Origin: Propionibacteriaceae bacterium
GTDB taxonomy: Bacteria; Actinomycetota; Actinomycetes; Propionibacteriales; Propionibacteriaceae
DNA length: 8,191 nt
Assembly: GCA_003153855.1 (NCBI GenBank)
Contig: PMBM01000092.1
Coordinates: 1,010-9,200, forward strand
Reading direction: 5' to 3'
Shown: piece by piece, positions 1 through 5,725 of the stretch
Layout: each line of letters starts with the position of its first letter
How positions within the stretch are numbered: position 1 is the first letter of the stretch
Notes under the pieces: model-generated
Databases searched by the model: none
Seen by the model: the letters and a program-made list of their open reading frames with translations, nothing else
Told to the model about the DNA's origin: nothing
Translations under genes and position numbers: made by a program

Positions 1-528
1 TACTCCGAGAAGGTGTCCGACCTCGTCGTCAGCGCGTCGTACGGGGTGGTCGGCCGTTGGCACGAGCGGTACGAGGACCAGGACTTCGACCGGGCGTCCG
101 ACCTCATGTCGCTGCTGCAGGTCGACAACATGGCCGACCGTACGTTCGGGACGCTGAGCGAGGGCGAGCGCAAGCGGGTACAGATCGCTCGCGCCCTGAT
201 GACCGACCCCGAGCTCCTGCTGCTCGACGAGCCCGGTGCCGGACTCGACCTCGCCGGCCGCGAGGCCCTGCTCGAGACGCTGACCGCGCTCGCCGACGAT
301 CCGCTGGCCCCGACGTCGATCATGGTGACCCATCATGTCGAGGAGATCCCGGCTGGGATCACCCACCTGCTGCTCCTGCGCGGCGGCAAGGTCGTGGCGG
401 CCGGGCCGCTGCGCGAGACGCTGACCAACGAGAACCTGTCCCGTACGTTCGGCATGCGACTGCAGGTCGAGGAACGCGACGACCGGTGGTCGGCACGGTC
501 CGTACCGGCACGGCGAGCGGAGCGCTGA
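1..528 (+). CDS. ABC transporter ATP-binding protein, YlmA-like (5' truncated by window edge)
   Basis: This is the C-terminal 175 residues of an ABC ATPase, open in frame from base 1; the Walker A region lies upstream of the window. Visible motifs are the ABC signature LSEGERKRVQIARAL (about residues 52-66 of the fragment), Walker B LLLLDEPGAGLDL directly after it, and the H-loop in SIMVTHHVEEIP. The tail (GITHLLLLRGGKVVAAGP) matches the YlmA/ModF-like group of single ATPases of unknown substrate. It would energise transport or act as a soluble ATPase; no permease is visible here. The TGA is followed after 5 bp by the start of a small membrane-protein gene, so the two are probably co-transcribed. 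The family is certain; the substrate is not. Two Arg-Thr pairs are written CGT ACG, and the two GTA valine codons both precede C. Confidence 0.93.
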   Translation, partial: YSEKVSDLVVSASYGVVGRWHERYEDQDFDRASDLMSLLQVDNMADRTFGTLSEGERKRVQIARALMTDPELLLLDEPGAGLDLAGREALLETLTALADDPLAPTSIMVTHHVEEIPAGITHLLLLRGGKVVAAGPLRETLTNENLSRTFGMRLQVEERDDRWSARSVPARRAER

Positions 529-533
529 GCGAC

Positions 534-815
534 ATGTCCATCAACCTCAACGACTTCCTGGGCCTGCACCTCGTCTGGCTGTGGCTCATCCTGGCCGTCC
601 TGCTCGCTGCCCTCGAACTGCTCCGCAGGGACAGGACGATGGCGAGGCTGGCTTTGTGCTCACTGGCGGCTGCTCTGGTCGCGCTCATCTTCACGCATCT
701 CTGGTGGCTCCAGCTCACGGCGTTCGTCGCCTCGGTCGTCGGCTCGAGCCTCGGCGCTGCGCGCCGCCGCCCGCGACACGCCCCAGCACAGGACGTGCCG
801 ACGGACGAGGTCTGA
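534..815 (+). CDS. Small membrane protein, NfeD-like N-terminal region
   Basis: A 93-residue protein starting at ATG 534, 5 bp after the ATPase stop; a GGAG at 519-522 is a plausible but rather distant ribosome binding site. It has two hydrophobic segments, roughly residues 12-28 (HLVWLWLILAVLLAALELL) and 38-65, joined by a short basic loop, and ends in an Arg/Pro-rich and then acidic hydrophilic tail. The spacing of the segments, the Glu at the end of the first helix and the position after a YlmA-type ATPase resemble short NfeD proteins, which usually sit beside SPFH/flotillin genes. The C-terminal OB-fold seen in full-length NfeD is absent and no SPFH gene follows. Its TGA (813-815) shares a base with the stop of the yqeY remnant on the other strand. 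It could equally be an unrelated two-helix protein. Confidence 0.6.
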   Translation: MSINLNDFLGLHLVWLWLILAVLLAALELLRRDRTMARLALCSLAAALVALIFTHLWWLQLTAFVASVVGSSLGAARRRPRHAPAQDVPTDEV

Positions 816-911
816 TCAACCGACGTAGGCGTCGAGGTCGTCGGCCAGCGACAAGGCCTCGGCCTTGAGCATGAGGGCACGGTCGACATGCCGTTCCCAG
901 CGACCGATGCG
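815..911 (-). pseudogene. Decayed duplicate of the 3' end of the yqeY-like gene
   Basis: Reading leftwards, the last 78 bases (about 892 to 815) match the 3' end of the intact yqeY-like gene at 1181-1258, with only about eight substitutions by eye. The reading frame still gives VDRALMLKAEALSLADDLDA followed by YVG and TGA; the intact gene has ADHLDA in the same place. Beyond 892 the match weakens and needs small indels, fading near 911. An in-frame TGA lies just upstream (about 918-920), so no full protein can be made. The remnant stop (815-817) overlaps the stop of the NfeD-like gene, which suggests that this copy was the original convergent neighbour and that the tract 912-1180 came in afterwards, or that yqeY was tandemly duplicated and one copy was deleted. 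Confidence 0.75.
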
Positions 912-912
912 G

Positions 913-961
913 GTGACAGGTCACATGCCGTCCCTGCTCGTGGCCGTGAGCCCTACAGGGC
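913..961. repeat. Two perfect short inverted repeats in the gene-free tract
   Basis: GTGACAGGTCAC at 913-924 and GCCCTACAGGGC at 950-961 are each a perfect 5-bp inverted repeat around a 2-base centre. They lie between the yqeY remnant and the nested repeats. They could be binding sites for dimeric regulators or chance; the centre is too small for an RNA hairpin loop. There is no T-tract, so they are not typical terminators. Confidence 0.5.
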
Positions 962-981
962 AGTGGCGTTTGGTCGGTCTG

Positions 982-1144
982 GACCCGGTGTGGGCTGGTT
1001 ATCGGGAGGGTGGCCCGGCGCGCTGCTCCAGAGACCCAGGTTGCGCAGGTTCTGGCGCCCTGGAAGGACTTCATAACCTGCTCAACCCGGGTCCGAGTGT
1101 TGAAGGTCACGGACACTGCGCCCGTAACCTGTCGAACCTGGGCC
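982..1144. repeat. Nested, symmetric inverted repeats: four copies of a 19-base motif
   Basis: Four imperfect copies are visible. Two are in forward orientation: 982-1000 GACCCGGTGTGGGCTGGTT and 1033-1051 GACCCAGGTTGCGCAGGTT. Two are inverted: 1075-1093 AACCTGCTCAACCCGGGTC and 1126-1144 AACCTGTCGAACCTGGGCC. The inner pair matches at 17 of 19 positions around a 23-base loop containing GGCGCC; the outer copies match the inner ones at about 14-15 of 19. Both outer copies lie exactly 51 bp outside their inner partners, and all are symmetric about base 1063. The 30-base stretches between outer and inner copies are not complementary beyond chance. I see no gene in 818-1180. The structure could be a MITE or IS-end remnant, a clustered protein-binding site, or a large hairpin ending the leftward transcript. 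Confidence 0.7.
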
Positions 1145-1180
1145 TAGGCTGCGCCGAACACCGAGCGGGATCGAGTTGCC

Positions 1181-1546
1181 TCAGCCCACGTACGCGTCGA
1201 GGTGGTCGGCCAGCGACAGCGCCTCGGCCTTGAGCATCAGCGCACGGTCGACGTCGCCGAGCGCCCGGTAGCGGGCGGCCTCGTCGAGGCGCCGTGACAC
1301 CTCGGCCCGCGCCAGCTCCATCATCTGAGCGTCCGTGAGCTCCTGCACGACCCGCTCCGCGTGGCCGAACGCCACCGCACCGGCCACGAAGTCGGTGCCG
1401 TCGGTCTCCGAGGCCGGCGTCGTCACGTACGAGGTCTCCGCGTTCTGGATGGCGCTGATGGCGTCGCGGACGGCGCGCAGCCCCACCTTCTCGCGGCGCT
1501 TCATCAGGCGCACGAGGTCCTCGCGCAGGTAGCTCAACAGGGTCAT
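1181..1546 (-). CDS. Short GatB/YqeY-domain protein
   Basis: A 121-residue protein starting at ATG 1546, preceded by the strong ribosome binding site AAGGAGGAG five bases upstream. The N-terminus LREDLVRLMKRREKVGLRAV followed by RDAISAIQNAE is the recognisable YqeY opening. The block ELTDAQMMELARAEVSRRLD then EAARYRALGDVDRA corresponds to the mid-domain helices in which YqeY proteins have the R-x-E-A pattern. It ends where typical YqeY proteins (about 150 residues) continue into the C-terminal helical bundle shared with GatB, so this is a short form. YqeY proteins are often described as tRNA-amidotransferase-like, but their function is poorly established. The gene lies 50 bp downstream of a MerR-HEAT regulator behind a MerR-type promoter and is probably its target. 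A decayed copy of its 3' end sits at 815-911. Confidence 0.78.
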   Translation of the reverse strand: MTLLSYLREDLVRLMKRREKVGLRAVRDAISAIQNAETSYVTTPASETDGTDFVAGAVAFGHAERVVQELTDAQMMELARAEVSRRLDEAARYRALGDVDRALMLKAEALSLADHLDAYVG

Positions 1547-1585
1547 GGCGCTCCTCCTTCGTCATCGCCAGTCTCGGCACAGACG

Positions 1586-1616
1586 ACGCTAGAGGTTCAC
1601 GTCACGTGAAGGTCAA
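1586..1616 (-). promoter_or_regulatory. MerR-type promoter/operator for the yqeY-like gene
   Basis: On the minus strand a -35 TTGACC (1616-1611) and a -10 TAGCGT (1591-1586) are separated by 19 bp instead of the usual 17. The spacer contains the dyad TTCACG-tga-CGTGAA (1610-1596). Long spacers with a central dyad are the hallmark of promoters twisted into activity by MerR-family activators. The site overlaps the last codons and stop of the MerR gene and lies 40 bp upstream of the yqeY start. A start site near 1579 would leave a leader of about 33 nt carrying the AAGGAGGAG site. Spacing and dyad are seen directly; regulation by the adjacent MerR protein is inferred. Confidence 0.75.
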
Positions 1617-2685
1617 GCAGGAGTCGCCGGGCGACGGGTGCGAGGTCTTCGTGGGTCTCGGCTCGCTCGATCCCGGGACGTCCCGCGATGCCGATCTCGC
1701 CGAGCGCCAAGACGGCTGTCAGCCGTACCTGCGCGTCCTCGTCGTCGACGAGCGGCGCGACCAGGTCCGCGCACCGAGCGCCGAGCGCCTCGGGGGACTC
1801 GCCGCCGATCCGGCCGAGGATCTCGACGACGGCGAGCGGGGTCGCCTCGTGCTGCGAGCCGAGTACCGCGGAGAGGGCGTCCAGGGCATCCGCGCCGAAG
1901 CTGGAGAGGGTCTCGATGAGGACGGGCGACGGTACCGGGTGGGAGTCGAGCAGGGCCACGAGCGGAGTGATCGTGGCAGGATCCCGCAGCTGGCCCAATG
2001 CCTGGATGGCGGTGCTCACGACGCGGGGCTCCGGGTCGGCGAGCAGGGGGACGAGCGCCAGCGCCGCGGCGGGGGCGCGGAGCTTCGCCAGGAGCCGTAC
2101 GAAGAGGCAGCGCAGGTCGGGGTCCGGGTCGTACAGCCCCGAGACCCCCGCATCCGCCGCGTCGGCATGCTGCGCGAGCGACCACATCAGCACCTCGCGT
2201 ACCGCCGGGTCGGCCTCGTCGCTCATCGCCCGGACCAGGTCACGGGTGCTCGTCGCCGACGGCTCCAGCGCGGCCCGGATCCGTACGATCGGGTCGGGAT
2301 GTACCAGCGCCTGCGTCATCGCGATCGCCCCCAGCACGTCCTCCCAGCTCCGGTCAGCCGACGTGGCGAGCGTCTGAAGACGGTCCATGAGCAGGCGCTG
2401 GGCCTCGACCGACTCCTCGAGCTGTACGAGGTGGGAGCGCAGGGTGGTGGTGGCGTCGAGGTCGGGATCCGCAAGCGCCGTCGCGATCTCCGGCAGGCTG
2501 AGCCCGAGCGCCTTGAGGTTCTGGATCTGCAGGAGACGGAGCAGGTCGTCGGAGTCGTACAGCCGGTAGTCGCCGCTGCTGCGGGTCGCGGGCACGAGCA
2601 GCCCGAGGTCGTCGTAGTGCCGCAGTGTCCGACGGGTAAGCCCTGTACGGTCGGCCACCTCACCGATCCGCCACGTCCGGCTCAT
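1597..2685 (-). CDS. MerR-family transcriptional regulator fused to HEAT repeats
   Basis: A 362-residue protein from ATG 2685, with AGGCGG six bases upstream. Residues 5-75 are a canonical MerR DNA-binding domain: helix-turn-helix RIGEVADRTGLTRRTLRHYD, then the wing LGLLVPATRSSGDYRLYDSD and the second HTH around LKALGLSLPEIATAL. Residues about 80-110 form the dimerisation coiled coil. From about residue 128 to the end the chain is a series of HEAT-like helical pairs, recognisable by D-P/D-x-x-V-R units such as DPIVRIRAAL, DPAVREVLMWSL, DPEPRVVSTAIQALGQL and DAQVRLTAVLALGEIG. No cysteine cluster of the metal or redox MerR types is present, so the signal is probably a protein, peptide or hydrophobic ligand held by the solenoid. 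It starts 9 bp after the transporter stop, and its end overlaps a MerR-type promoter facing yqeY. Confidence 0.9.
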   Translation of the reverse strand: MSRTWRIGEVADRTGLTRRTLRHYDDLGLLVPATRSSGDYRLYDSDDLLRLLQIQNLKALGLSLPEIATALADPDLDATTTLRSHLVQLEESVEAQRLLMDRLQTLATSADRSWEDVLGAIAMTQALVHPDPIVRIRAALEPSATSTRDLVRAMSDEADPAVREVLMWSLAQHADAADAGVSGLYDPDPDLRCLFVRLLAKLRAPAAALALVPLLADPEPRVVSTAIQALGQLRDPATITPLVALLDSHPVPSPVLIETLSSFGADALDALSAVLGSQHEATPLAVVEILGRIGGESPEALGARCADLVAPLVDDEDAQVRLTAVLALGEIGIAGRPGIERAETHEDLAPVARRLLLDLHVT

Positions 2686-2694
2686 GCTGTCCGC

Positions 2695-3690
2695 CTAAGG
2701 CTCGGGGGTCGGCTGGCCAGCGAGCTCTTCCGCCCTCGCGTAGCGCTGGGCGAGGACCGAGCAGGCCATGAGCTGCGCCTGGTGGAAGATCATCAGCGGC
2801 AGGACGAGCAGGCCGACTCCGCCGACCCCCGCGAACAGCACCTGGGCCATCGGCAGGCCGGTGGCCAGCGACTTCTTCGTGCCGCAGAACTGGATGGCGA
2901 TGTTGTCCTCGCGGTTGAAGCCCATGCGCTTCGGCACCCACCACGTCACGAGCAGCATGAGCGCGAGCAGGGCCAGGCACACCGCGACCAGCACCACGAG
3001 CTGCGGACCGGTGACCTGCGACCACATGTGCTCGGACATGCCCTGCGAGAACGCCGTGTAGACGACCAGTACGACGACGCCGCGGTCGACGAGCTTGAGC
3101 GGCGCGTTGTGGGTCTTGACGAAGCCGGCCGTCCAGCGCTGCGACAGCTGGCCCAGGACGAACGGCAGAAGGAGCTGTACGACGATGTCGCCGATCTGCC
3201 CGAGGCCGACGCGGCCGTTGGCTCCGGCCATCACGAGCACGACCAGGGCCGGGGTCACGAAGACCCCCAGCAGGTTCGAGGCGGACGCACTGACGATGGC
3301 GCCCGGCACGTTGCCCCGGGCGATCGACGTGAACGCGATCGAGGACTGGACCGTGGACGGTACGAGGGTGAGGTAGAGCAGGCCCGCGTACAGCTGAGGC
3401 GACAGGAGCGTGCCGGAGAGCGGGCGCAACGCGATCCCGAGGAGCGGGAAGAGGACGAACGTGAACGCGAGGATCGTCAGGTGGAGCCGCCAGTGGGCCA
3501 GCCCGCGGAGCGCCTCGCGAGGAGCGATGCGCGCCCCGTACAGGAAGAACAGCAGGAAGATCGCCACCGTCGATGCACCGTGCAGCAGCGTCATGCCCAG
3601 CCCGCGAGCGGGGAAGAACGAGGCAAGGACGGCGGAGGCCACGATGGCGAGCAGGAAGCCGTCGGGCCGTAGGCGGCGCAGCCAGGACAT
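2695..3690 (-). CDS. Bile acid:sodium symporter-like transporter (SBF-like, YfeH type)
   Basis: A 331-residue membrane protein, the same size class as YfeH of the SBF-like (CPA/BASS) family. I chose ATG 3690 because it has GGAGAGGA a few bases upstream and opens directly into RRLRPDGFLLAIVASAVLAS; a longer reading back to 3765 adds only an unlikely basic extension running into the divergent gene. About ten hydrophobic segments are visible. Residues 108-150 (TLVPSTVQSSIAFTSIARGN, then VSASASNLLGVFVTPAL) correspond to the conserved crossover of the fold, and a second conserved block, FCGTKKSLATGLPMA, lies at 268-282. The family moves organic anions or related solutes with cations; the substrate here is unknown. 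The gene heads a leftward unit with the MerR-HEAT regulator (9 bp gap), so the regulator may sense something this protein carries. Confidence 0.88.
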   Translation of the reverse strand: MSWLRRLRPDGFLLAIVASAVLASFFPARGLGMTLLHGASTVAIFLLFFLYGARIAPREALRGLAHWRLHLTILAFTFVLFPLLGIALRPLSGTLLSPQLYAGLLYLTLVPSTVQSSIAFTSIARGNVPGAIVSASASNLLGVFVTPALVVLVMAGANGRVGLGQIGDIVVQLLLPFVLGQLSQRWTAGFVKTHNAPLKLVDRGVVVLVVYTAFSQGMSEHMWSQVTGPQLVVLVAVCLALLALMLLVTWWVPKRMGFNREDNIAIQFCGTKKSLATGLPMAQVLFAGVGGVGLLVLPLMIFHQAQLMACSVLAQRYARAEELAGQPTPEP

Positions 3691-3710
3691 CGTTCTCCTC
3701 TCCGGCCGCC

Positions 3711-3720
3711 AGGATAGGGT
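3711..3720. promoter_or_regulatory. Overlapping divergent -10 elements between transporter and methyltransferase
   Basis: AGGATAGGGT contains TAGGGT on the plus strand (3715-3720) and TATCCT on the minus strand (3716-3711). The plus -10 ends 7 bases before GTG 3728, so transcription would start at the start codon (leaderless). The minus -10 lies about 20 bases upstream of ATG 3690 and would give a short leader containing GGAGAGGA. I see no convincing -35 for either direction. The two promoters overlap and so should compete or act as one bidirectional promoter. The motifs are seen; activity is inferred. Confidence 0.5.
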
Positions 3721-3727
3721 GCCGCGC

Positions 3728-4543
3728 GTGACGATGGATGCCGACCAGCGGGTGGTGAGCTTCACAGACCCGGCGGACCCGCGTCTCGGCGACTACACCG
3801 GCCTGCGCGAGGCGACGCTTCGTCGGCGGGGGAGCGCGTTCATCGCCGAAGGCGAGCTGGTCGTACGGCGAGCGGCCGACGCCGGATACGTACCCCGCTC
3901 CTTCCTCCTCGCCTCCCGATGGGTGGATGCGCTGCGTGACGTGTGGTCGCGGTTCGATGTTCCGGTGTACGTGGCGGACGGGTCGGTGGTCGAGTCGCTG
4001 ACCGGATTCCATGTGCACCGCGGGGCGCTGGCTGCGTACGAACGGGAGGAGCGGGACGACGTCGCATCGCTCCTCGCTCGGTGCCGGCGGCTCGTGGTCG
4101 TCGAGGACCTCGTCGACCACGCCAACCTCGGCGCGATCGCACGGTCCACGCTTGCGCTGGGCTGGGACGGACTCCTCCTGAGCAGCAGATCGGCGGATCC
4201 GTTGTACAGACGGGCGGTGAAGTCGAGCATGGGTGTCGTTCTGAGCCTGCCGTGGGCGCGAGCGACCGACGACGGGACCGTACCGGAGACGCTGAGGAGT
4301 GCCGGGTACGAGGTGGTGGCGCTGGCACTCCGCGCCGACGCCGTACCGCTCGACGAGGTCGCAGCGAGGCATGCGGGCCAGGACACACGGCTGGCGCTGC
4401 TGCTGGGGACCGAGGGACAAGGGCTCAGCGAGGCGTGGCTTCGCGGGGCCGACACGGTGGCGACGATCCCGATGGCCGCGGGGGTGGACTCGTTGAACGT
4501 CGCCGCGGCCGCCGCGGTCGCCTGCTACGTCCTACGCAGGTGA
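3728..4543 (+). CDS. SpoU/TrmH-family RNA 2'-O-methyltransferase
   Basis: A 271-residue protein from GTG 3728 (ATG 3734, two codons in, is the alternative). The N-terminal part (residues about 20-105, AFIAEGELVVRRAADAGYVP) is the substrate-binding domain typical of the 23S rRNA/tRNA methyltransferases. The SPOUT catalytic domain carries all three motifs: motif 1 HANLGAIARS (N133, R139), motif 2 LLLGTEGQGL (224-233) and motif 3 IPMAAGVDSLNVAAAAAV (247-264), which form the knotted SAM-binding site. It would transfer a methyl group from SAM to a ribose 2'-OH in rRNA or tRNA; the exact nucleotide cannot be read from sequence. There is no Shine-Dalgarno sequence, fitting a leaderless mRNA started by the -10 at 3715. 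Its end overlaps def by 12 bp tail to tail. All four GTA valine codons are followed by C. Confidence 0.93.
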   Translation: MTMDADQRVVSFTDPADPRLGDYTGLREATLRRRGSAFIAEGELVVRRAADAGYVPRSFLLASRWVDALRDVWSRFDVPVYVADGSVVESLTGFHVHRGALAAYEREERDDVASLLARCRRLVVVEDLVDHANLGAIARSTLALGWDGLLLSSRSADPLYRRAVKSSMGVVLSLPWARATDDGTVPETLRSAGYEVVALALRADAVPLDEVAARHAGQDTRLALLLGTEGQGLSEAWLRGADTVATIPMAAGVDSLNVAAAAAVACYVLRR

Positions 4544-5149
4544 GGAGGATTCGCGGTGCTGCTCCGGGTCGAACGGCAGCTTCTCGGAGATCGGCCAGTC
4601 GTCGGGGTAGCGGTACGCCATCTCGGCTGCCTTCTTGCGCAGCGACCGGCGCGCCTTGCCGTTGAGCCGGTCGCCGAACACGACACCCGAGAGGTGGTCC
4701 GTCTCGTGCTGGAGGCACCGGGCCAGCAGGCCGGTGCCGACGATCTCGATCGGGTTGCCCTCGACGTCCTGGCCTTGGCAGACAGCCTTGTCGGGGCGGG
4801 CCAGCGGCTCGTATGCGCCGGGGAAGGACAGGCACCCCTCCTCGGCCTCTTCGAGGTTGCGGTCCTTGCCGTCCGGCAGCGTGACGACAGGGTTGCACAC
4901 GACGCCGGAGTGGATCTCGTCATCGTCGTCGGGGCAGTAGAAGACGAACATCGAGATGTCGCGGCCGACCTGGGTCGCTGCCAGACCGACACCCTGCGAG
5001 GCGTGCATCGTCGCGAACATGTCGCGAGCGATCTGAGCCAGCTCGTCGTCGAAGACGGTCACCGGCTTGGTCGGCGCGTGCATCACAGGCTCGCCCCACC
5101 GCGTGATCGGCAGCACCGTGCCACCGGTCATGAGTTCCTCGACGTTCAT
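4532..5149 (-). CDS. def: Peptide deformylase
   Basis: A 205-residue enzyme that removes the formyl group from the N-terminal methionine of nascent proteins at the ribosome. All three signature motifs are intact: GVGLAATQ (53-60), EGCLSFPG with metal ligand C106 (104-111), and LQHETDHLSG with H148, E149 and H152 (146-155). I chose ATG 5149 because GAGGGAGG stands three bases upstream; the open frame continues to 5218 without another good start. The C-terminal extension rich in basic residues (NGKARRSLRKKAAEMAYRYP) is common in actinobacterial deformylases. It is the last gene of the minus-strand run and its TAG lies inside the 3' end of the methyltransferase gene. The run of four Asp before Glu at residues 74-78 is a local acidic loop. 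Confidence 0.97.
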   Translation of the reverse strand: MNVEELMTGGTVLPITRWGEPVMHAPTKPVTVFDDELAQIARDMFATMHASQGVGLAATQVGRDISMFVFYCPDDDDEIHSGVVCNPVVTLPDGKDRNLEEAEEGCLSFPGAYEPLARPDKAVCQGQDVEGNPIEIVGTGLLARCLQHETDHLSGVVFGDRLNGKARRSLRKKAAEMAYRYPDDWPISEKLPFDPEQHRESSSPA

Positions 5150-5193
5150 GGCCTCCCTCTCGGTGCCGCCCTCAACAACAGGCGGCTCGCGAC

Positions 5194-5199
5194 AGGATA
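5194..5199 (-). promoter_or_regulatory. Possible -10 element for def
   Basis: TATCCT on the minus strand lies 44 bases upstream of the def ATG. It is a fair -10, but I find no acceptable -35 at 16-19 bp, so it is only a candidate. The same AGGATAG string occurs in the divergent promoter at 3711. Confidence 0.3.
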
Positions 5200-5257
5200 G
5201 TGACTGGGGCCTACTCATATGTCGCCAGAGCCCTGCTCGTGGGTGCCGAGCGTCGGA

Positions 5258-5719
5258 TCAGGCGTGCAGGAGAGCCTGCGGGTGATGCGCGTCCAGCAGC
5301 TTCAGCGGCGTGCCGAGTCGCCCGACGGACACCCAGCAGTCGTCGTTGTGCGACGCACTCGTGCGGGGCGCGAGCGAGATGATCGGCGTCGGTCCGTGCC
5401 AGGCGAGGTCGAACGCGAGGAAGCCCAAGGCACCCAGTACGCGCTCCTCGGCGAGCAGCTCGGTGCCGTCGGCGAAGTGCAGCCACGCCTGGCCCAGGCG
5501 AGGACCCCTGGTGACGAAGATCAAGGGGATGTGCCGGGAGGCGACCGTCACCATGGCGTGTCGCGCGGGGAAGTCGTTCGGCAGGGGCAGCACGTCGAAG
5601 TCGCCGAAGTCGACCAGTTCGGCTTCAGCGACTCCATCGTCGCCGCCCGTCATCTTCATCCACGCCGCTACCGACGAGGTGATGATCGCGAGCACCAGAC
5701 CGAGCAGCACGTACTGCAC
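5258..5719 (-). CDS. Hypothetical membrane-anchored protein
   Basis: A 153-residue protein starting at GTG 5719. Residues 2-20 (QYVLLGLVLAIITSSVAAWM) form one hydrophobic helix without a signal-peptidase site, so the protein is probably anchored with its remainder outside the membrane or lying along it. The soluble part is a mixed alpha/beta chain (AMVTVASRHIPLIFVTRGPR, then LGQAWLHFADGTELLAEERV) that I do not recognise. It has two cysteines at most and no catalytic motif that I can name. It sits between xerC and def on the same strand, 89 bp after the xerC stop, with its own promoter directly abutting the start codon, so it may be made from a leaderless message. Codon use resembles its neighbours, which speaks for a real gene. 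Confidence 0.72.
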   Translation of the reverse strand: MQYVLLGLVLAIITSSVAAWMKMTGGDDGVAEAELVDFGDFDVLPLPNDFPARHAMVTVASRHIPLIFVTRGPRLGQAWLHFADGTELLAEERVLGALGFLAFDLAWHGPTPIISLAPRTSASHNDDCWVSVGRLGTPLKLLDAHHPQALLHA

Positions 5720-5725
5720 AAATCA

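Noticed and set aside
913..961. Intrinsic terminators downstream of the yqeY or NfeD-like genes
   Set aside because: The stems are only 5 bp with a 2-base centre and there is no T-tract on either strand.
1062..1096. A tRNA-Met-like string (CTTCATAACC resembling an anticodon loop, followed by a GGTCCGAG-like stretch)
   Set aside because: No acceptor stem, D-arm or correctly spaced T-arm can be formed; the string is part of the inner inverted repeat.
865..1233. A 122-codon plus-strand frame over the gene-free tract
   Set aside because: It starts inside the yqeY remnant and ends inside the intact yqeY gene on the other strand. It shows no recognisable domain and no ribosome binding site.
1606..3672. 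A 688-codon open frame on the plus strand
   Set aside because: It runs antisense through the clearly recognised MerR-HEAT and SBF transporter genes, has low-complexity Arg/Glu/Gln-rich content and no family motif; it is a high-GC shadow.
2660..4420. A 586-codon open frame on the minus strand
   Set aside because: It overlaps the transporter in another frame and is antisense to the methyltransferase, with Arg/Pro/Ala-rich composition and no domain.
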